Positions 1 to 17,415 are shown, counted from the first letter of the stretch. The stretch is DNA of 64,000 nucleotides from Spiroplasma endosymbiont of Danaus chrysippus (GCF_902809815.1 NZ_CADDIL010000001.1:131007-195006), one strand, 5' to 3'. Notes: a model not told the origin generated them from the letters alone. A program made the numbers and translations.

Positions 1-243
1 GTAAAACAAAATGTAACTATTAACAGAAAAGATTTATCTAATAGTAATAATTTTAATCAAAAAACGATTGAAACTGATGAATTAATGGAAGCAATAATTA
101 CTGCTCTTAATAATCCTGAAAGTTTAATACCAGAGGATGATGGAGTAACTCCAAAACCATGAAATAGTGATACTGCTGCTAAAGTTAATGATACATCATC
201 ACCAAGTAGTACAACTCAACATTCACAACAACAACAAATGTAA
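1..243 (+). CDS. C-terminal end of an unidentified protein (partial)
   Basis: The frame is open from the first base to a TAA at 241-243 and gives the last 80 residues of a protein. TGA at 160-162 is read as Trp. The tail is hydrophilic and low in complexity, rich in Ser, Thr, Asn and Gln, and ends in a run of glutamines followed by Met. I see no domain, membrane segment or motif that identifies it. It ends just before a strong terminator, so it is the last gene of the upstream transcription unit and is separate from eno. Confidence 0.6.
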
Positions 244-263
244 TTAAATCATCATTATTTTAG

Positions 264-294
264 AAGCACAAATAAAAAATATTTGTGCTTTTTT
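264..294 (+). terminator. Rho-independent terminator
   Basis: An 11-bp stem (AAGCACAAATA paired with TATTTGTGCTT) encloses a 5-base A loop and is followed by a T run. It closes the upstream unit before eno. Confidence 0.85.
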
Positions 295-362
295 GATTCT
301 AAACAATATTTTTTTCTGTATAATAATTAGTGAAATATTAAAGAAAGAAGGAATTAACAAAT

Positions 363-1667
<1,305 letters not shown>

Positions 1668-1773
1668 TTAAAAACATATTTTATGGTTAAATTTACTGAT
1701 ATCCTTTTTAATTTTAAACAAATTATAATAATTATCACTAAAATAATGTAATTAGAAGAGAGGATGACTAAAT

Positions 1774-2826
1774 ATGCAAGAATTAAATAAAAGAAGAATT
1801 GGAATCTTAACTTCTGGTGGTGATTCACCAGGTATGAATAATGTTATTAATGCAGTATATAAGACTTTTCGTGGTATAAATCATGAAAATAGTAAAATTG
1901 CTACTGCTGATAAAAGACCATTTGAATTAGTTTTAATAAAAAATGGTTATAAAGGAATAATGACAAATGACATTCACGTTATTGATAACAATTGAGCAAA
2001 TTTAATTGATCTAGGAACTGAGATGGGGGGAACAATCATTGGGTCTGCTCGTTTTAGAGAATTTGAGCAAGAAGAAACTCGTAAAAAATGTATTGAAATT
2101 TTAAAATCTAAAAAAATTGAAGGTTTAATTGCTATTGGTGGTGATGGCACATATAATGGTTTGCAAAAATTAAGTAATGAAGCAGCTATTCAATGTGTGG
2201 GTATTCCAGGTACTATTGATAATGATATTAGTTCAAGTGAGTTTACTATTGGTTTTGATACCGCTCTTAATACAATTGTTGAAAATCTTGATAAAATTCG
2301 TCAAACTGCTAATTCTCACGGAAGAATTATGATTGTTGAAGTAATGGGTCGTAATTCTGGTGATCTTGCTCTTCACAGTGCTGCTGCTGCAAATTGTGAT
2401 TTAGTTGCAACTAAAGATTTAGGAATTGGAGAACAGTCATTGATTGATATTATTAAACAGTTGTATACTAAAAAACAACGTCGTTCATTAGTAATAGTAG
2501 TAACTGAACGTCAATATGATGTTAATAAAATAGCTAAAATCATTGAAAAGGATACTGATTGTGAAACAAGAGCAGTAATATTGGGTCAAATTCAACGTGG
2601 GGGAACACCAAGTGCATTTGATCGTTATTTAGCAACAATGATGGGTATTTTTGCTGTTGAAAGATTTGCAAATAGTAATAAATCTAGTATTTGTATTGGA
2701 TTACAAGATAATAAATTAGTAGCTATTGAAATTCAAGATGCATTAAACACACCTTCAATAAATAAAAATAACGTTGCTAATAAAATTTTACGTTTGTCAG
2801 GAGTTATTTTTAAAAAAAATACTTAA
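1774..2826 (+). CDS. pfkA: ATP-dependent 6-phosphofructokinase
   Basis: It phosphorylates fructose 6-phosphate, the committed step of glycolysis. The 350-residue product is slightly longer than the usual 320. Visible motifs are the nucleotide-binding TSGGDSPGMN near residue 13, GGDGTYNG near 125, the catalytic PGTIDND near 148, and the MGRNSGDLAL segment. A TGA at 1993-1995 is Trp, so the gene is one continuous frame. An AGAGAGGA Shine-Dalgarno precedes the ATG, and a TATAAT-like box lies at 1724-1729. It runs straight into pyk, with pyk's ribosome site 6 bases after its stop, so the two are surely co-transcribed. Confidence 0.96.
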
Positions 2827-2844
2827 TAAAAAGAGGTGAATAAT

Positions 2845-4251
2845 TTGATATCAATTATAAAAAGAACTAAATGTGTAACTACTTTAGGACCTGCTTCAAA
2901 TTCTGCTGATGTTATTAAACAACTAATAGAAAATGGCTCAATTTGTGGGCGTTTAAATTTTTCTCATGGTTCTCATGATGAACATTTAGCAAGGGTTTTA
3001 ATGATTAGAGAAGTATCTAAACAATTAAATGTACCAGTTGCTATTATGTTAGATACTAGAGGTCCAGAAGTTAGAACACATACCTTTACAAAGGGTAGTG
3101 TAGAAATCAAAAAAAATGAAATTATTACGATAATTGATAATAAAGAAATTATTGGTACTGCGGATAAGTTTTCTGTAAATTATGGTAATTTAGCAAAAGA
3201 TATTAAAGTTAATGATAATTTACTAGTAGATGATGGTAAATTAACATTAAAGGTTACAGCGGTTAAAGACCATACTGTTATTTGTCAAGCTTTAAATACA
3301 CATACTATTAAAGATCGTCGTGCTATTAATATTCCAAATGTTAAATTGTCTTTACCTTTTATTTCTGAAAAAGATAGAGCAGATTTAATTTTTGGTTGTC
3401 AGCAAAAAGTAGATTATGTTTCTGCATCATTTGTTTGTTCAGCAGCTGATATTAAAGAAATCCGCAAAGTTTTAGATGATAATGATGGTAAACATATTCA
3501 AATCATTGCTAAAATTGAATCACAATTAGCAGTTAATAATTTTGATGAAATTTTAAAAGAATCAGATGCTATTATGGTTGCTCGTGGTGATTTAGGAGTT
3601 GAAATTCCTTTTGAAAAAGTTCCTTTTTTAGAACGTGAATGAATTAAAAAATGTCGTACTGTTAACAAACCGATAATTGTTGCTACGCAAATGCTAGATT
3701 CAATGATAAATAACCCTCATCCAACACGTGCTGAAGTTACTGATGTTTGGGTTGCTATGGATTGGGGAGCAACATGTACAATGTTATCGGGTGAATCTGC
3801 TAATGGTAACTATCCTGTGTTATCAATTGCAACAATGAGTAAAATTCTTGTTGATGCTGAAAGTCATCAAGAACAGAGTAAAATTGCTACTGATTTATTG
3901 CATACAAAAGATCAATTAGTTGCTAAAACTATTAAAAAAATTATTGAAGAAAAACCACAATATTTAATTACTAATAGTCAAGATAGTAATTATATTAGAA
4001 CTATTGCTAATGCTCATTTGCCAGTTTATATAATTCCTATTGTTAATAATGTTATTGATTATAATAAATTTGCAATAAACTTTGGAATTTATACTTTTTT
4101 AGCAACCGAAGGAATTCCAGTAGAATTAAGTAATTCTTCGCAATTAGTTAAAAGCATTAGTAGCACTTATATAATCCCTACTAAATCAAAAGTATTAGTA
4201 GTAGATATTAATAATAATACTAATCCTTTTACAACTTTTATTGTTAAATAA
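2845..4251 (+). CDS. pyk: Pyruvate kinase
   Basis: It converts phosphoenolpyruvate and ADP to pyruvate and ATP; in PTS-dependent mollicutes it competes with the PTS for phosphoenolpyruvate. The N-terminal TLGPAS, the LDTRGPEVR loop, the catalytic AKIES segment near residue 230, the ARGDLGVE motif and MLSGESANG identify it. I chose the TTG at 2845 as start because AGAGGTGA at 2832-2839 is correctly spaced for it; the GTG at 2836 lies inside that ribosome site. The product is 468 residues. A TGA at 3640-3642 is Trp. The segment before MLSGES reads DVWVAMDWGATC, which departs from the usual GAD-A consensus, and it uses two TGG codons, which are rare here. Confidence 0.95.
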
Positions 4252-4294
4252 CCTAGTACTACTGAGGTAAATTAGAAAAGGAATTAGGTAAAAC

Positions 4295-6229
4295 ATGAAA
4301 ATTAATGTAATTAAATTAAATGGCAAAACGATGACTTATAATATTGAAAATCCAATTACTGGTTATCAATTATTAAAACAGGAAAATGAAAATATAGATT
4401 CTTCAATTATTGCTTTTACTCTGAATAGACAATTAAAAGATTTATATTGAGAAATTAAAGAAGATGCTGAAATCAAGTTTATTAAAAAAGATGATGCTTT
4501 AGGATGAACTATTTTAAATTATGGATGTGCTATGATTTTAGCTCATACTATTAAATTAATGTATCCACAAGCGTTAATTACGATTGCTAATACTAATGAT
4601 AATGGTTTTTATTTAGATTTTGATTATGAAAAACGACTTTCTAATGATGAATTAATTAAAATTGAAGAGAAAATGCGTGAAATTTTAATAAAAAATATTG
4701 AAATTAAAAGAGTTTGTCAAACTAAAGAAGAATCTTTAAAAACTCATAAAGACAATCCTTTTGCTTTAGAATATATTAAATTAAATCATGTTAATGGATT
4801 AAAATGCTCTTATTTAGTTGATAATAAGACTTTAGTAGTAGCATCGGGTGTTGCTATTAATAATTCTTCATCAATAAAAGATTTTAAATTATTAAGTATT
4901 ACTGGTGCATATTGATTAGGAAATGATAAAAATAAACAATTACAGCGCATTTCTGGAATTTGTGATTATTCAAAAGTAAAATTAGTAGATAAACTTAATG
5001 AACTTGAAGAACGAAAAAATCGTGATCATCGCAAACTAGGTAAAGAATTAAGTATTTTTACTTTTAATGATGATTGTGGTAAAGGATTACCTATATTTTT
5101 ACCAAATGGTATGGTTATTAAAAAAGTTTTGCAGGAATATTTGAGAAAACAAGAATTTATGTGAGATTATCAAGAAGTAGCAACACCAGTTTTAGGTTCT
5201 GTTGAATTATATAAAAAAAGTGGTCATTGAGATCATTATCGTGAAAATATGTTTACTCCAATTAAAAAAGAAGAAGAACAATTGGTATTAAGACCAATGA
5301 CTTGTCCTCATCACTGTATGATTTATAAAAGTGCTCTTCGTAGTTATAAAGATTTGCCTTTGCGTTTAAGTGAACATGCTTTATTATATCGTTATGAAGC
5401 AAGTGGGTCTTTAACTGGTTTAGAACGAGTAAGAAGTATGGAATTAACTGATTCTCATATTTTTGTTAGATTTGATCAAATGAAAACAGAGTTTAAACGT
5501 TGTTATCAGTTAATTGCTGAGGTTTTAAAAACTTTAAATATTAAAATTGATTATGTATCATTATCTTTACGAGATCCTGCTGATAAAGAAAAATATTTTA
5601 ATGATGATAAAATGTGAAATCAAGCAGAAACAGCATTACGTGAAGTATTAGATGAATTACAATTAGAGTATAAACCAATGATTGGTGAGGCTGCTTTTTA
5701 TGGACCAAAATTTGATGTTCAAATTAAAACAGCATTAGGTCATGAAATTACAATATCTACTATTCAATTCGATTTCTTATTACCGAAAAAGTTTAATTTA
5801 ACTTATATTGATGAAAATAATAATGAAACAAATCCAGTTATTGTTCATCGAGGATTAATTGGTACATATGAACGTTTTATTGCCACATTATTAGAACAAA
5901 ATAAAGGTGTTTTTCCACTATGATTAGCACCAAGGCAAATTGCAATTTTACCAATAAATGAAAAAGAAAAAACCTTAGAATATGCTAATAAATTATTGCA
6001 AACTTGTAAACAACATAATTTACGAACTGAAATTATTAGCAGTGGAACTATTGGCAAACGTATTGTTGAAACACAAACTCAAAAAATTCCTTATCAAATT
6101 ATTATTGGTGATAAGGAAATAGAAAATAATAATTTAAGTTATCGTCAGTATGGTCAAAAAGAAAGTAAAATTGTTACTTTATCAGAATTTTTAAAATTAT
6201 TAACAAAACAAGTTGAGAATAAAATATAA
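4295..6229 (+). CDS. thrS: Threonyl-tRNA synthetase
   Basis: It attaches threonine to tRNA-Thr. The 644-residue product has the family layout: an N-terminal TGS domain (about residues 1-62), a second editing-type domain (about 75-220), a class II catalytic core, and a C-terminal anticodon-binding domain (about 540-640). Core signatures are the zinc cysteine in RPMTCPHH, a histidine in LTDSHIF, and the last zinc histidine in [11 protein letters not shown] of motif 3. Many Trp codons are TGA. The start ATG has AAAAGGAATTAGG upstream. I see no T-box leader in the 43 bases before it. A strong terminator follows. Confidence 0.96.
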
Positions 6230-6240
6230 CTATCAAAATT

Positions 6241-6280
6241 AAAAAACCATTTAAGGTTCTAATTCTTAAATGGTTTTTTA
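6241..6280 (+). terminator. Rho-independent terminator after thrS
   Basis: A 15-bp perfect stem (AAAAAACCATTTAAG with CTTAAATGGTTTTTT) has a 9-base loop. The A and T tracts at either end would let it work in both directions. It separates thrS from the rRNA operon. Confidence 0.9.
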
Positions 6281-6376
6281 GTTAATTAAGCAATTTAATT
6301 TTTATTAATATACTTAGTAAAAATTAAACCATTTTTTTATACGAAAAAAATATTTATATTTTTACTATTATTTTCA

Positions 6377-6405
6377 TTGACATTGGGTTTTGTTTTCTGT
6401 AAGAT
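6377..6405 (+). promoter_or_regulatory. rRNA operon promoter
   Basis: A perfect -35 TTGACA at 6377-6382 and a -10 TAAGAT at 6400-6405 are separated by exactly 17 bases. The 135-base leader to the 16S contains TCTTTGAAAACT at about 6453, an antitermination box-A-like motif that recurs as TCTTTAAAAACT in the 16S-23S spacer. Confidence 0.85.
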
Positions 6406-6540
6406 ACTTATTGTGCCCGAAAATAAATGGGTTACAAACTAGAAAAAACGATCTTTGAAAACTAAATAGAACAAAAATTAATCCGTCAATTTTTTATTAA
6501 AAATTAAATAAGTCAGGCATCATCTTTTAACAAAAACAAT

Positions 6541-8062
<1,522 letters not shown>

Positions 8063-8253
8063 CTATGGAGTTTAGTTTCTAATAAGAAACCAAGACAACA
8101 AGAAAAATTAGATGTATGATTTATTGGATTACTTCTTTTGTTTTGTTTAGTTTTCAGGGATTGTTTTCTCTGAGCAATTGTTCTTTAAAAACTGGATAAT
8201 AGATATCTTTTAAAAAAATAAGATAATTTTTATCTTGCAATATGATATTCTAA
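8063..8253 (+). other. 16S-23S internal spacer without tRNA
   Basis: These 190 bases contain no tRNA cloverleaf. They hold the box-A-like TCTTTAAAAACT near 8183 and flanking AT-rich inverted repeats expected of RNase III processing stems. A tRNA-free spacer is usual for Spiroplasma. Confidence 0.85.
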
Positions 8254-11196
<2,943 letters not shown>

Positions 11197-11277
11197 AATA
11201 TATTCTCTATTGCAAATCAAAAGTAATCAAATTTAAAGATGTCTGTTTCTAGTTTTTAGGGAGCAATTGCTAAACTA

Positions 11278-11384
11278 TTTGGTGTCCATGGCGGAGTGGT
11301 CACACCTGTTCCCATCTCGAACACAGCAGTTAAGCACTCCAGCGGCGAAAATACCAGCAATGGGAAAATAGCACGATGCCAAAT
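11278..11384 (+). rRNA. rrf: 5S ribosomal RNA
   Basis: It follows the 23S by about 80 bases. The terminal stem TTTGGTG/TGCCAAA, the CCATCTCGAACACAGCAGTTAAGC core and the 107-base length identify it. An 8-T run follows at once and probably ends the operon. Confidence 0.93.
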
Positions 11385-11486
11385 TTTTTTTATTGTGTTA
11401 ATATTTAATTTAAAATTTAAATTTTTTTTATGTTAAGATTGAGAATATTAAAATGTAAAAAAGATTTTAAGAAAAAAGGAGAAAAA

Positions 11487-11955
11487 ATGGATAAGGTTGA
11501 AAAGAAATTAGATAAAAAATTATACATTGGAGCTAAAATTGGATTCATAACAAATATTATAAGTATTATTTGAAGTATAATTATTACAATTATTTTAGCT
11601 ACAGCAAGTAGTGCATTTTTAACAGTTTTACAAAATATGATCACACTTCATTAACATCAGGAGTTAGTACAATATTTATTGTTGGATTGATTTTTGGACT
11701 TTTAATTGCAATAATTATCATGTGCAATAACGTTTTAAAAGGAAATGCTAATAGTGGTTTAGCTGTTGGAATTGTAACTTTAGTTTTAGCAGGTTTTTCT
11801 TTAATAGCTATGTTTTCATCACATTTTAATTTTATTAGTGGTATTAATATTATTTTTTAGGACTTAATATTGCTTCAGGTGTATTATTAATTATTGGTAA
11901 ATATCTTCCAGTTACTAATAAACCAGAAGAAGTAGTTTCTATGGTAAATGAATAA
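11487..11955 (+). pseudogene. Frameshifted four-helix membrane protein
   Basis: The frame begins at ATG 11487 behind AAAAAAGGAG and would encode about 155 residues: a short lysine-rich start, then four hydrophobic segments, and a tail ending PEEVVSMVNE. It is broken twice. A base is missing in the A run near 11635, giving an early TAA at 11652-11654. One T is missing in the T run near 11855, giving TAG. Restoring one base at each place gives one continuous frame. I do not recognise the family. Either the gene is dead or the two homopolymers are miscalled. Confidence 0.65.
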
Positions 11956-11980
11956 TTAAATATTTTTAATAAATTGTATA

Positions 11981-12020
11981 AATAAGGCTTTTAATTTCTA
12001 AAGCCTTATTTTATTTTTTT
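11981..12020. terminator. Bidirectional terminator between convergent genes
   Basis: An 11-bp stem (AATAAGGCTTT with AAAGCCTTATT) is followed by a T tract on the plus strand and an A tract on the other side, between the pseudogene ending at 11955 and the minus-strand gene ending at 12019. Confidence 0.8.
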
Positions 12021-12412
12021 ATAATTTAAAACCATAAGGATAAGTAATTATTGGAAAATTTGGTTTATCATCATCATGCTTTTTTTTATATTGTATATTA
12101 TTAATTAATAAATAAAGGTATTGTAAACCAATACTAATAATTAACAGAAAAATAATAGCAGTAACTAATACTCCTACACCATATTTTTGGTAGTTGAAAA
12201 AAAAGTAAGGATAACAAGTATTAATATTTTCTCCTTGTTTAACACGTAGTACACCACGAACCATTACCATTACTACATAAAAACAAGGATAAAATAAAAT
12301 AAATCACATATAAAGTTTATGATGATTTTTTAGTGAATAAAAATCACGTCCACATGATAAAGCAAAATTTAAAATCATAACAATTGGTATAATTAGATTT
12401 AGAATTGGTGGT

Positions 12413-13552
12413 GGTGGTTAGCCCTAAATACTGGACCACTTTTGGATAGACAGTTTTAAATTTTTATTTGTGAAATTGGTGGTTTTAGAAATTTAGAATG
12501 TATTCTTTCGTAATTATAAAACATAATATATTGGTTTACATCATTTATAGCTTCATTGAGAGAAAAATATTGATTTGAACCTTTAGGTAGTCATTCTTGA
12601 GATAAATGAGAAAATCAGTTTTCAGATATTACATTGCCACCAATATCATAAGGTTGTTTTTTGCTTAAAATTATTTGCTTATCAGCAGCTCAATTTGTGA
12701 TGTCTTGACAATAAAATTCGTTGGCGTTATCTGAGTGTAAAATAACGTTTTTTACTTGGTTTCAAGAGAATTGTTGATTTATTTTTTCAAGTGCAGGAAG
12801 GATTAAATCTTGATAGGATTTGTTTGAACATGTATTATAGCTTACAATATTATTTGAATAAAAATCAATAATTACAAAAAGATATAATCAACCTTCTTTA
12901 GTATTTATTTGTTTAGTGTCCATTGATCAAATTTGATTTGAAGAGGTTGTACTTTTATAATCTTTGTTTACTTTATCCATTGTAGGTATTCACTTATTTG
13001 GATTTTTTTTGTTTTTAGGATAGTTATTTTTAGTTTGTTTTAATCCTTGAAGATTGTGATCTTTCATAATTTTTCGCATTTGTTTTGTTGATAATTCTAG
13101 ATTTAAAATAATATGTTTGTATTGTTTTAATCATTCTTTAAATGCTGAAAAAATTCGTAAATAGCCATAAATTTGTCCTTTTCTTGTAAAATGAAATTCA
13201 AGTAAAAGTTGGCATAATTCTTGATATTTATGTGTACAATTACTAATTTGATTTTTTTCTTTTTTAATAGGGTTTTGTTTGTTTTTTACAAAATAATATG
13301 TTGATCGGTTTAGTTGAAGATGTTGGCAAAGATATCTAATTGAATATTGGTTTTTGCTATCATCAATAATTTGAATTTTTTGTTTGATATTTAACTTGTT
13401 AATTACTAATGCTATTTGTTTAATTTTATCCATTATTAAAAATCCTTTCATGTCAAAATTAGTGTTAATTGTATAACACAATTGTTTTTCGAATACATTC
13501 AAGTTTTTTTTAAATTAATGGTCTAGTAAAAAGGGCTAAGTAGCAAGTAGCA
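12413..13552 (-). mobile_element. IS3-family element, copy A
   Basis: This 1140-bp element lies on the minus strand. Its transposase-proximal end carries two copies of a 7-base unit (AGTAGCA as written on the plus strand) and its distal end is GGTGGTTAGCCCTAAATACT. The ends form an imperfect inverted repeat around TTAGCCCT...TACT-GACC. I find no short target duplication. It interrupts the Pr6Pr-like pseudogene. Confidence 0.9.
12456..13433 (-). CDS. IS3-family DDE transposase (copy A)
   Basis: The 325-residue enzyme has a helix-turn-helix-like start (about residues 20-48) followed by an rve integrase core. The catalytic triad is D172 (SMDTKQ), D235 (HSDNANEF) and E271 (SENWFSHL), with 35 residues between the last two as in IS3. 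The ATG at 13433 follows AAAGGA at the right distance; a longer frame from TTG 13502 is open but has no ribosome site. Ten or so Trp codons are TGA. It corresponds to OrfB alone: I see no OrfA and no slippery frameshift site, so this element makes one protein. Five near-identical copies occur in the window. Confidence 0.9.
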
Positions 13553-13911
13553 TTATTGTTTTAAATCATAAATAAATATCAGTTCCATATTTACTTCTTT
13601 CTTGGCTATTATTAATGATACCTATTCAAAATACTAACATTGTAATTGTAATATAAATAGTAATGCTTAATAAAATATAAAAACTTGGTTTTGAATTTTC
13701 TTTAAATTTACTTTCAAATAAAAAAGCAAATAAATAAATGAGTACTAAATAATTAGTTTGAGTTGTAAAATAAAAAAAAATAAATTGCTAATCTTTCAGT
13801 TGGTTTATCAACATTAGGAACAATGAAAGCATTGGGGTAATTAATAGTAATTATTAAATCAAAAATTAAGAATAAAGAAATAATAAGTAGACCAAATAAA
13901 CGTCAAATAAA

Positions 13912-15286
13912 GAGGCTTTTTAGTAATCTGTGTTTCTTTGTTTTACAAAGTACTAGTTCAGATTAATTCTGTCTTCAAATTTTATCATAAAATGAGCAAT
14001 TGCTGTATTTCAATTTTGAATAGGCAATGTTCATTTTTTTGTGATATTTTCAATTGCTAAGTAAAAAATTTTAAAAACTGCCATATCATTAGGAAAAACT
14101 TTTTTATTTCTAATAACTTTTCGTAATTGGCTATTAACAGATTCAATAGCATTTGTAGTATAAATTACCCTTTTAATTTCTGCTGGATAACTAATAAAAA
14201 CCATTAAATTTTCTCAATTTTTATATCAAGATTTAGCAATTTGTGGATATTGTTTATTTCATTTACTTTCAAATGATTCTAAAGCTTGCATTGCTTGTTC
14301 TTCACTACATGCTGTATAAATTGGCTTTAAATCGATAACTAGAGACTTTCGATGTTTGTATGAAACATATTTTAAGCTATTTCTAATTTGATGAACTATG
14401 CATAATTGATGTTCAGTTTTAGGATAAACTGATTGTATTGCCTCTGACATGCCTGTTAAATTATCACTACAAGCAATAAGAATATCATTTAAGCCTCGAT
14501 TTTTCATTTCTGTAAAATTATTTAATCAGAATTTAGCACCTTCATTTTCACTAATTCATAAACCTAAAACATCTTTTTTACCTTCTAAATCAACTCCTAA
14601 AGCTATATAAACTGATTTGTTAATAATACGTTTATCCTGACGTACTTTAACTACGATACAATCAAAATAAATGATTGGATAAACACTATCTAATGGACGA
14701 TTTTGCCATGCTTTGACATCATCAATGACATCATCAGTAATTTGACTAATTACGCTTTCGCTAATATCTGCGCCATCATATAACTCTTGCAACTGCATTC
14801 TAATATCTGATAAAGTCATACCTTTTGCATATAGTGAAAGAACTTGTTGATCAAAACCATCAAATCTTCTCTGTCTTTTTGTGATTATTACTGGTTCAAA
14901 ATTACTATTGCGATCTCTTGGTAGATCAATTTCAATTTTACCTTGTTGAGTTATTAATTTTTTTGATGTTGTACCATTACGAACATTGTCATTATTACTG
15001 CGTTGATTTCTTTCGTGTCCTAAATAATTTTGCATCTCAGAATTCAACATTTTTTCTACCAATCGTTTAGTTAATTCTTTATATAAGCCTCCCTCTTTAA
15101 AAACTGTTGTTAAATCCTCAGTATTTTCTAATAATAAATCTACTGCTTTTGATATTGGATCATTGTTATTAAGATTATCTTTTTTAGCCATCTGTAACTC
15201 ACTCTTTCTAGATATATAAATTATATTTACTAGAATTAATTAAACATAGTTATTTTTGTAAGTCACACAGATTACTAAACATTCCC
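13912..15286 (-). mobile_element. IS256-family element, copy 1
   Basis: The 1375-bp element is bounded by imperfect inverted repeats that share TTTAGTAATCTGTGT. It is flanked by a perfect 8-base target duplication, CAAATAAA, at 13904-13911 and 15287-15294. This proves a simple transposition into the Pr6Pr-like gene. Confidence 0.95.
13953..15191 (-). CDS. IS256-family (Mutator type) transposase, copy 1
   Basis: It encodes 412 residues and moves the element. Family signs are the LGHERNQRS and NGTTSKK segments, the PRDRN motif near residue 91, the DDE aspartates D177 ([10 protein letters not shown]) and D243 (CSDNLTG), and the C-terminal [14 protein letters not shown] with the catalytic glutamate. 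Trp codons are mostly TGA. This copy has Leu at residue 90 where copy 2 has Val. The frame is intact, so the enzyme is probably active. Confidence 0.95.
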
Positions 15287-15348
15287 CAAATAAATTTAAT
15301 AAGATTTCTTTTTTTTAATCGGTATTCACTACTATTTTTTCAATTCAT

Positions 15349-15789
15349 ATTTTTTCTCCTATTTATATTAGAATTAAATTTAATTAAATTTTTGATAGGA
15401 AATTTAATTTTTTATTATGATTGAATATGCTACTTATTTAGTATATCAAGTTTTTCCTTATCACTATTAATATTTACTAACTGATTATTTAAAACACTTA
15501 ATAAGTTAAAAAAAAATTAACTTATTAATTATTTAATCTTGATTTTTTGGTAATAAAGTTTATTATTAATGTTAAGGATATAATTTTTATCCTTATAATT
15601 TTAATGAATATATAAGTAATTATATAAGTATTAAAATTATATATGTTGATTTAACAAAAAGTTTAATAATTGATTATATATCCTTAGTTTTATTTTATTA
15701 AAACTAAGATTTTAAGTATTTAATTAAATATGCTTAATTTAATATTATAATTATAAACACAAATAATAGGTAAAAAAGGAGTAATCATA
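15349..15789. other. AT-rich intergenic region with two hairpins
   Basis: There is no gene here. It separates two divergent genes, so it should hold both promoters. It contains a hairpin at about 15497-15527 (AATAAGTTAA/TTAACTTATT) and another at 15683-15708 (CTTAGTTTTA/TAAAACTAAG). The ribosome site AAAAAGGAG precedes the gene at 15790. Confidence 0.6.
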
Positions 15790-17415
15790 ATGACAAATTT
15801 CTTATCTTTTAGTTTTTTTAAAACTAAAAGTTTTAAAACAATAAGTTTGGCTTTGGCATTATCTCTTACTAGTAGTTTAATGATAGTTACTAATCATCAA
15901 TCTAATATTAGTACTGTTAATGAGAGTAACAAACTTTCTGGGTTTCATATTACTGTTAAGGAAAATAATAAAAATTTAATTAGTGAAGCCAATACTTGAA
16001 ATTCAATTAATAATAATTATGAAGATTTTATTAGATTGCATAAAGAAGTAATAACAGAACAATTTAATGATTGATCAGACGTTATTAATAAGGTTAATAA
16101 TAATCCAAATGATGATATTAGTAAAGAAGTTAATAAGAAATTTAAGGAACAAATCGAAAACAAAGCTAATAATATCTTACCAGATAATGGTATTAAATAT
16201 TTTACTGATAAAGTTATTGGTCGTAGTGTTGCTAAACAAAGTTTTAATGATATTTCTAGTTTTGGTTATGTTTATGTTGGTTACCATGATAATAGTTTAC
16301 CAGCACAGATTAACAATGGTATTTTTGCAACGGTAAATCCTAGGGCAGATTTCAATAATTATTTTAGTATTCCTTATATGATTAAACCAAGCGATGATTT
16401 TTTAAATAGTCATAAAAGCGTTCAAGATCGGTTAGCAATTTTACCACTTAATAATGGTAATCCCAATGATACTAATCAACCAATGTTAGCTATTTTAGCA
16501 AAAAATAAAAATGATAAGAATGAACAATTATTAATAAATGATAAAAATGATGAAGTTTTTGATAATGGTTCAATTAGTTATGCAATATTAAATCATAAAC
16601 CAGACGATCATTTAAAATCAACTAGTTTTAATGTTAGTGTTAAAGATAGTGGCTATAGTAAAACTATTAAGTTAACAAATAATAGTTCAAATATTCAATT
16701 TAGTACTATTAGTGATGAAAAAGTTAAAGAAAATCCTGTAATTACACCTCAATATTTAGTTCAAAAAAATTCACAAGATAATAAAAATACATTAATATTT
16801 ATGAATAAAGCTATTGAGAAAGCTAAAGTAAATATTAGTGATTCACAACAACATTGACTAAAATGAAAAGTTGATTCACAAACTTTACAAAAAGCAAAAA
16901 ATGATTCAGGAACACCTATTAAAGATGGTGATAATTTAACTCTTAATCAAGAAAGTAATTTTCAAGTTTATTGTATAGGTTTAGATACATCTGACTTACA
17001 ACGTCAAGCTGCTTCTGAACAATATATTACTGTTTATAGAACCAATACAAAAATACCTAATTTTCCAAATTGTACTGATTTTTTTGAAAAAAATAATAAT
17101 TTATTAGCGGGTTTTCAACAATATTTAACTAGTGCTACTAATAATAGTATTAAAATTGAAGATTTAAAAAATAATGCTGTTGGTGATTTTTTATCATGAT
17201 TTATTCAATATCAAGGTGATATTACTAAACAAAATTATGTTAATTATTTACAAAGTAATAATTCAGATCGTCCCTGAGATGTTAATATATCATTAACAAC
17301 TAAAATGTTAGTTAATAATTGAAATATTATTATCATTTGTGGCTTCATTATTAGTTTTTTAACTATAATTCCAATAGTTGTTGTTATTATTCGTAAAAAG
17401 AAATATTTAAAATAA
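15790..17415 (+). CDS. Large surface protein anchored near both ends
   Basis: The 541-residue product has an N-terminal hydrophobic segment (about residues 15-35) that looks like a signal or anchor sequence without a lipobox cysteine. A long hydrophilic outer region rich in Asn, Asp, Lys and Ser follows, then a C-terminal transmembrane helix (about 512-532) and a short basic tail RKKKYLK. This is the shape of a mollicute surface protein exposed on the cell. I recognise no enzyme or adhesin domain. Internal TGA codons at 15997, 16072 and elsewhere are Trp. It stands alone with its own ribosome site. Confidence 0.8.

Larger units (their letters stand above)
12019..15348 (-). pseudogene. Pr6Pr/DUF1600-like membrane protein broken by two IS elements
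   Basis: The reconstructed gene starts at ATG 15348 behind an AGGAG, and its parts are 15348-15287, 13911-13553 and 12412-12019. The IS256-type element sits after about 20 codons and the IS3-type element splits the middle. A nine-T run near 13771-13779 carries one extra base as well. The joined protein has several hydrophobic helices and an internal FTTQTNYLV segment that matches FTIQSNFLV in the intact gene at 17843-18646. The later LIIPIVMIL region also aligns with that paralogue, so this is a dead duplicate. Removing the IS256 element and one 8-base duplication restores the frame exactly at the N terminus. Confidence 0.75.

Noticed and set aside
3730..3800. Unusual DVWVAMDWGATC segment in pyruvate kinase as a sign of inactivation
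   Set aside because: Mollicute enzymes vary here and the following MLSGES motif and all catalytic segments are intact.
4252..4294. T-box leader for thrS
   Set aside because: Only 43 bases separate pyk and thrS and no T-box sequence or terminator pair is present.
8063..8253. tRNA genes in the rRNA spacer or elsewhere
   Set aside because: No cloverleaf or GTTCRA motif in a suitable context was found.
12413..13552. Programmed -1 frameshifting between OrfA and OrfB in the IS3 element
   Set aside because: There is room for only one protein, and no OrfA-like frame or slippery heptamer upstream of the DDE protein.
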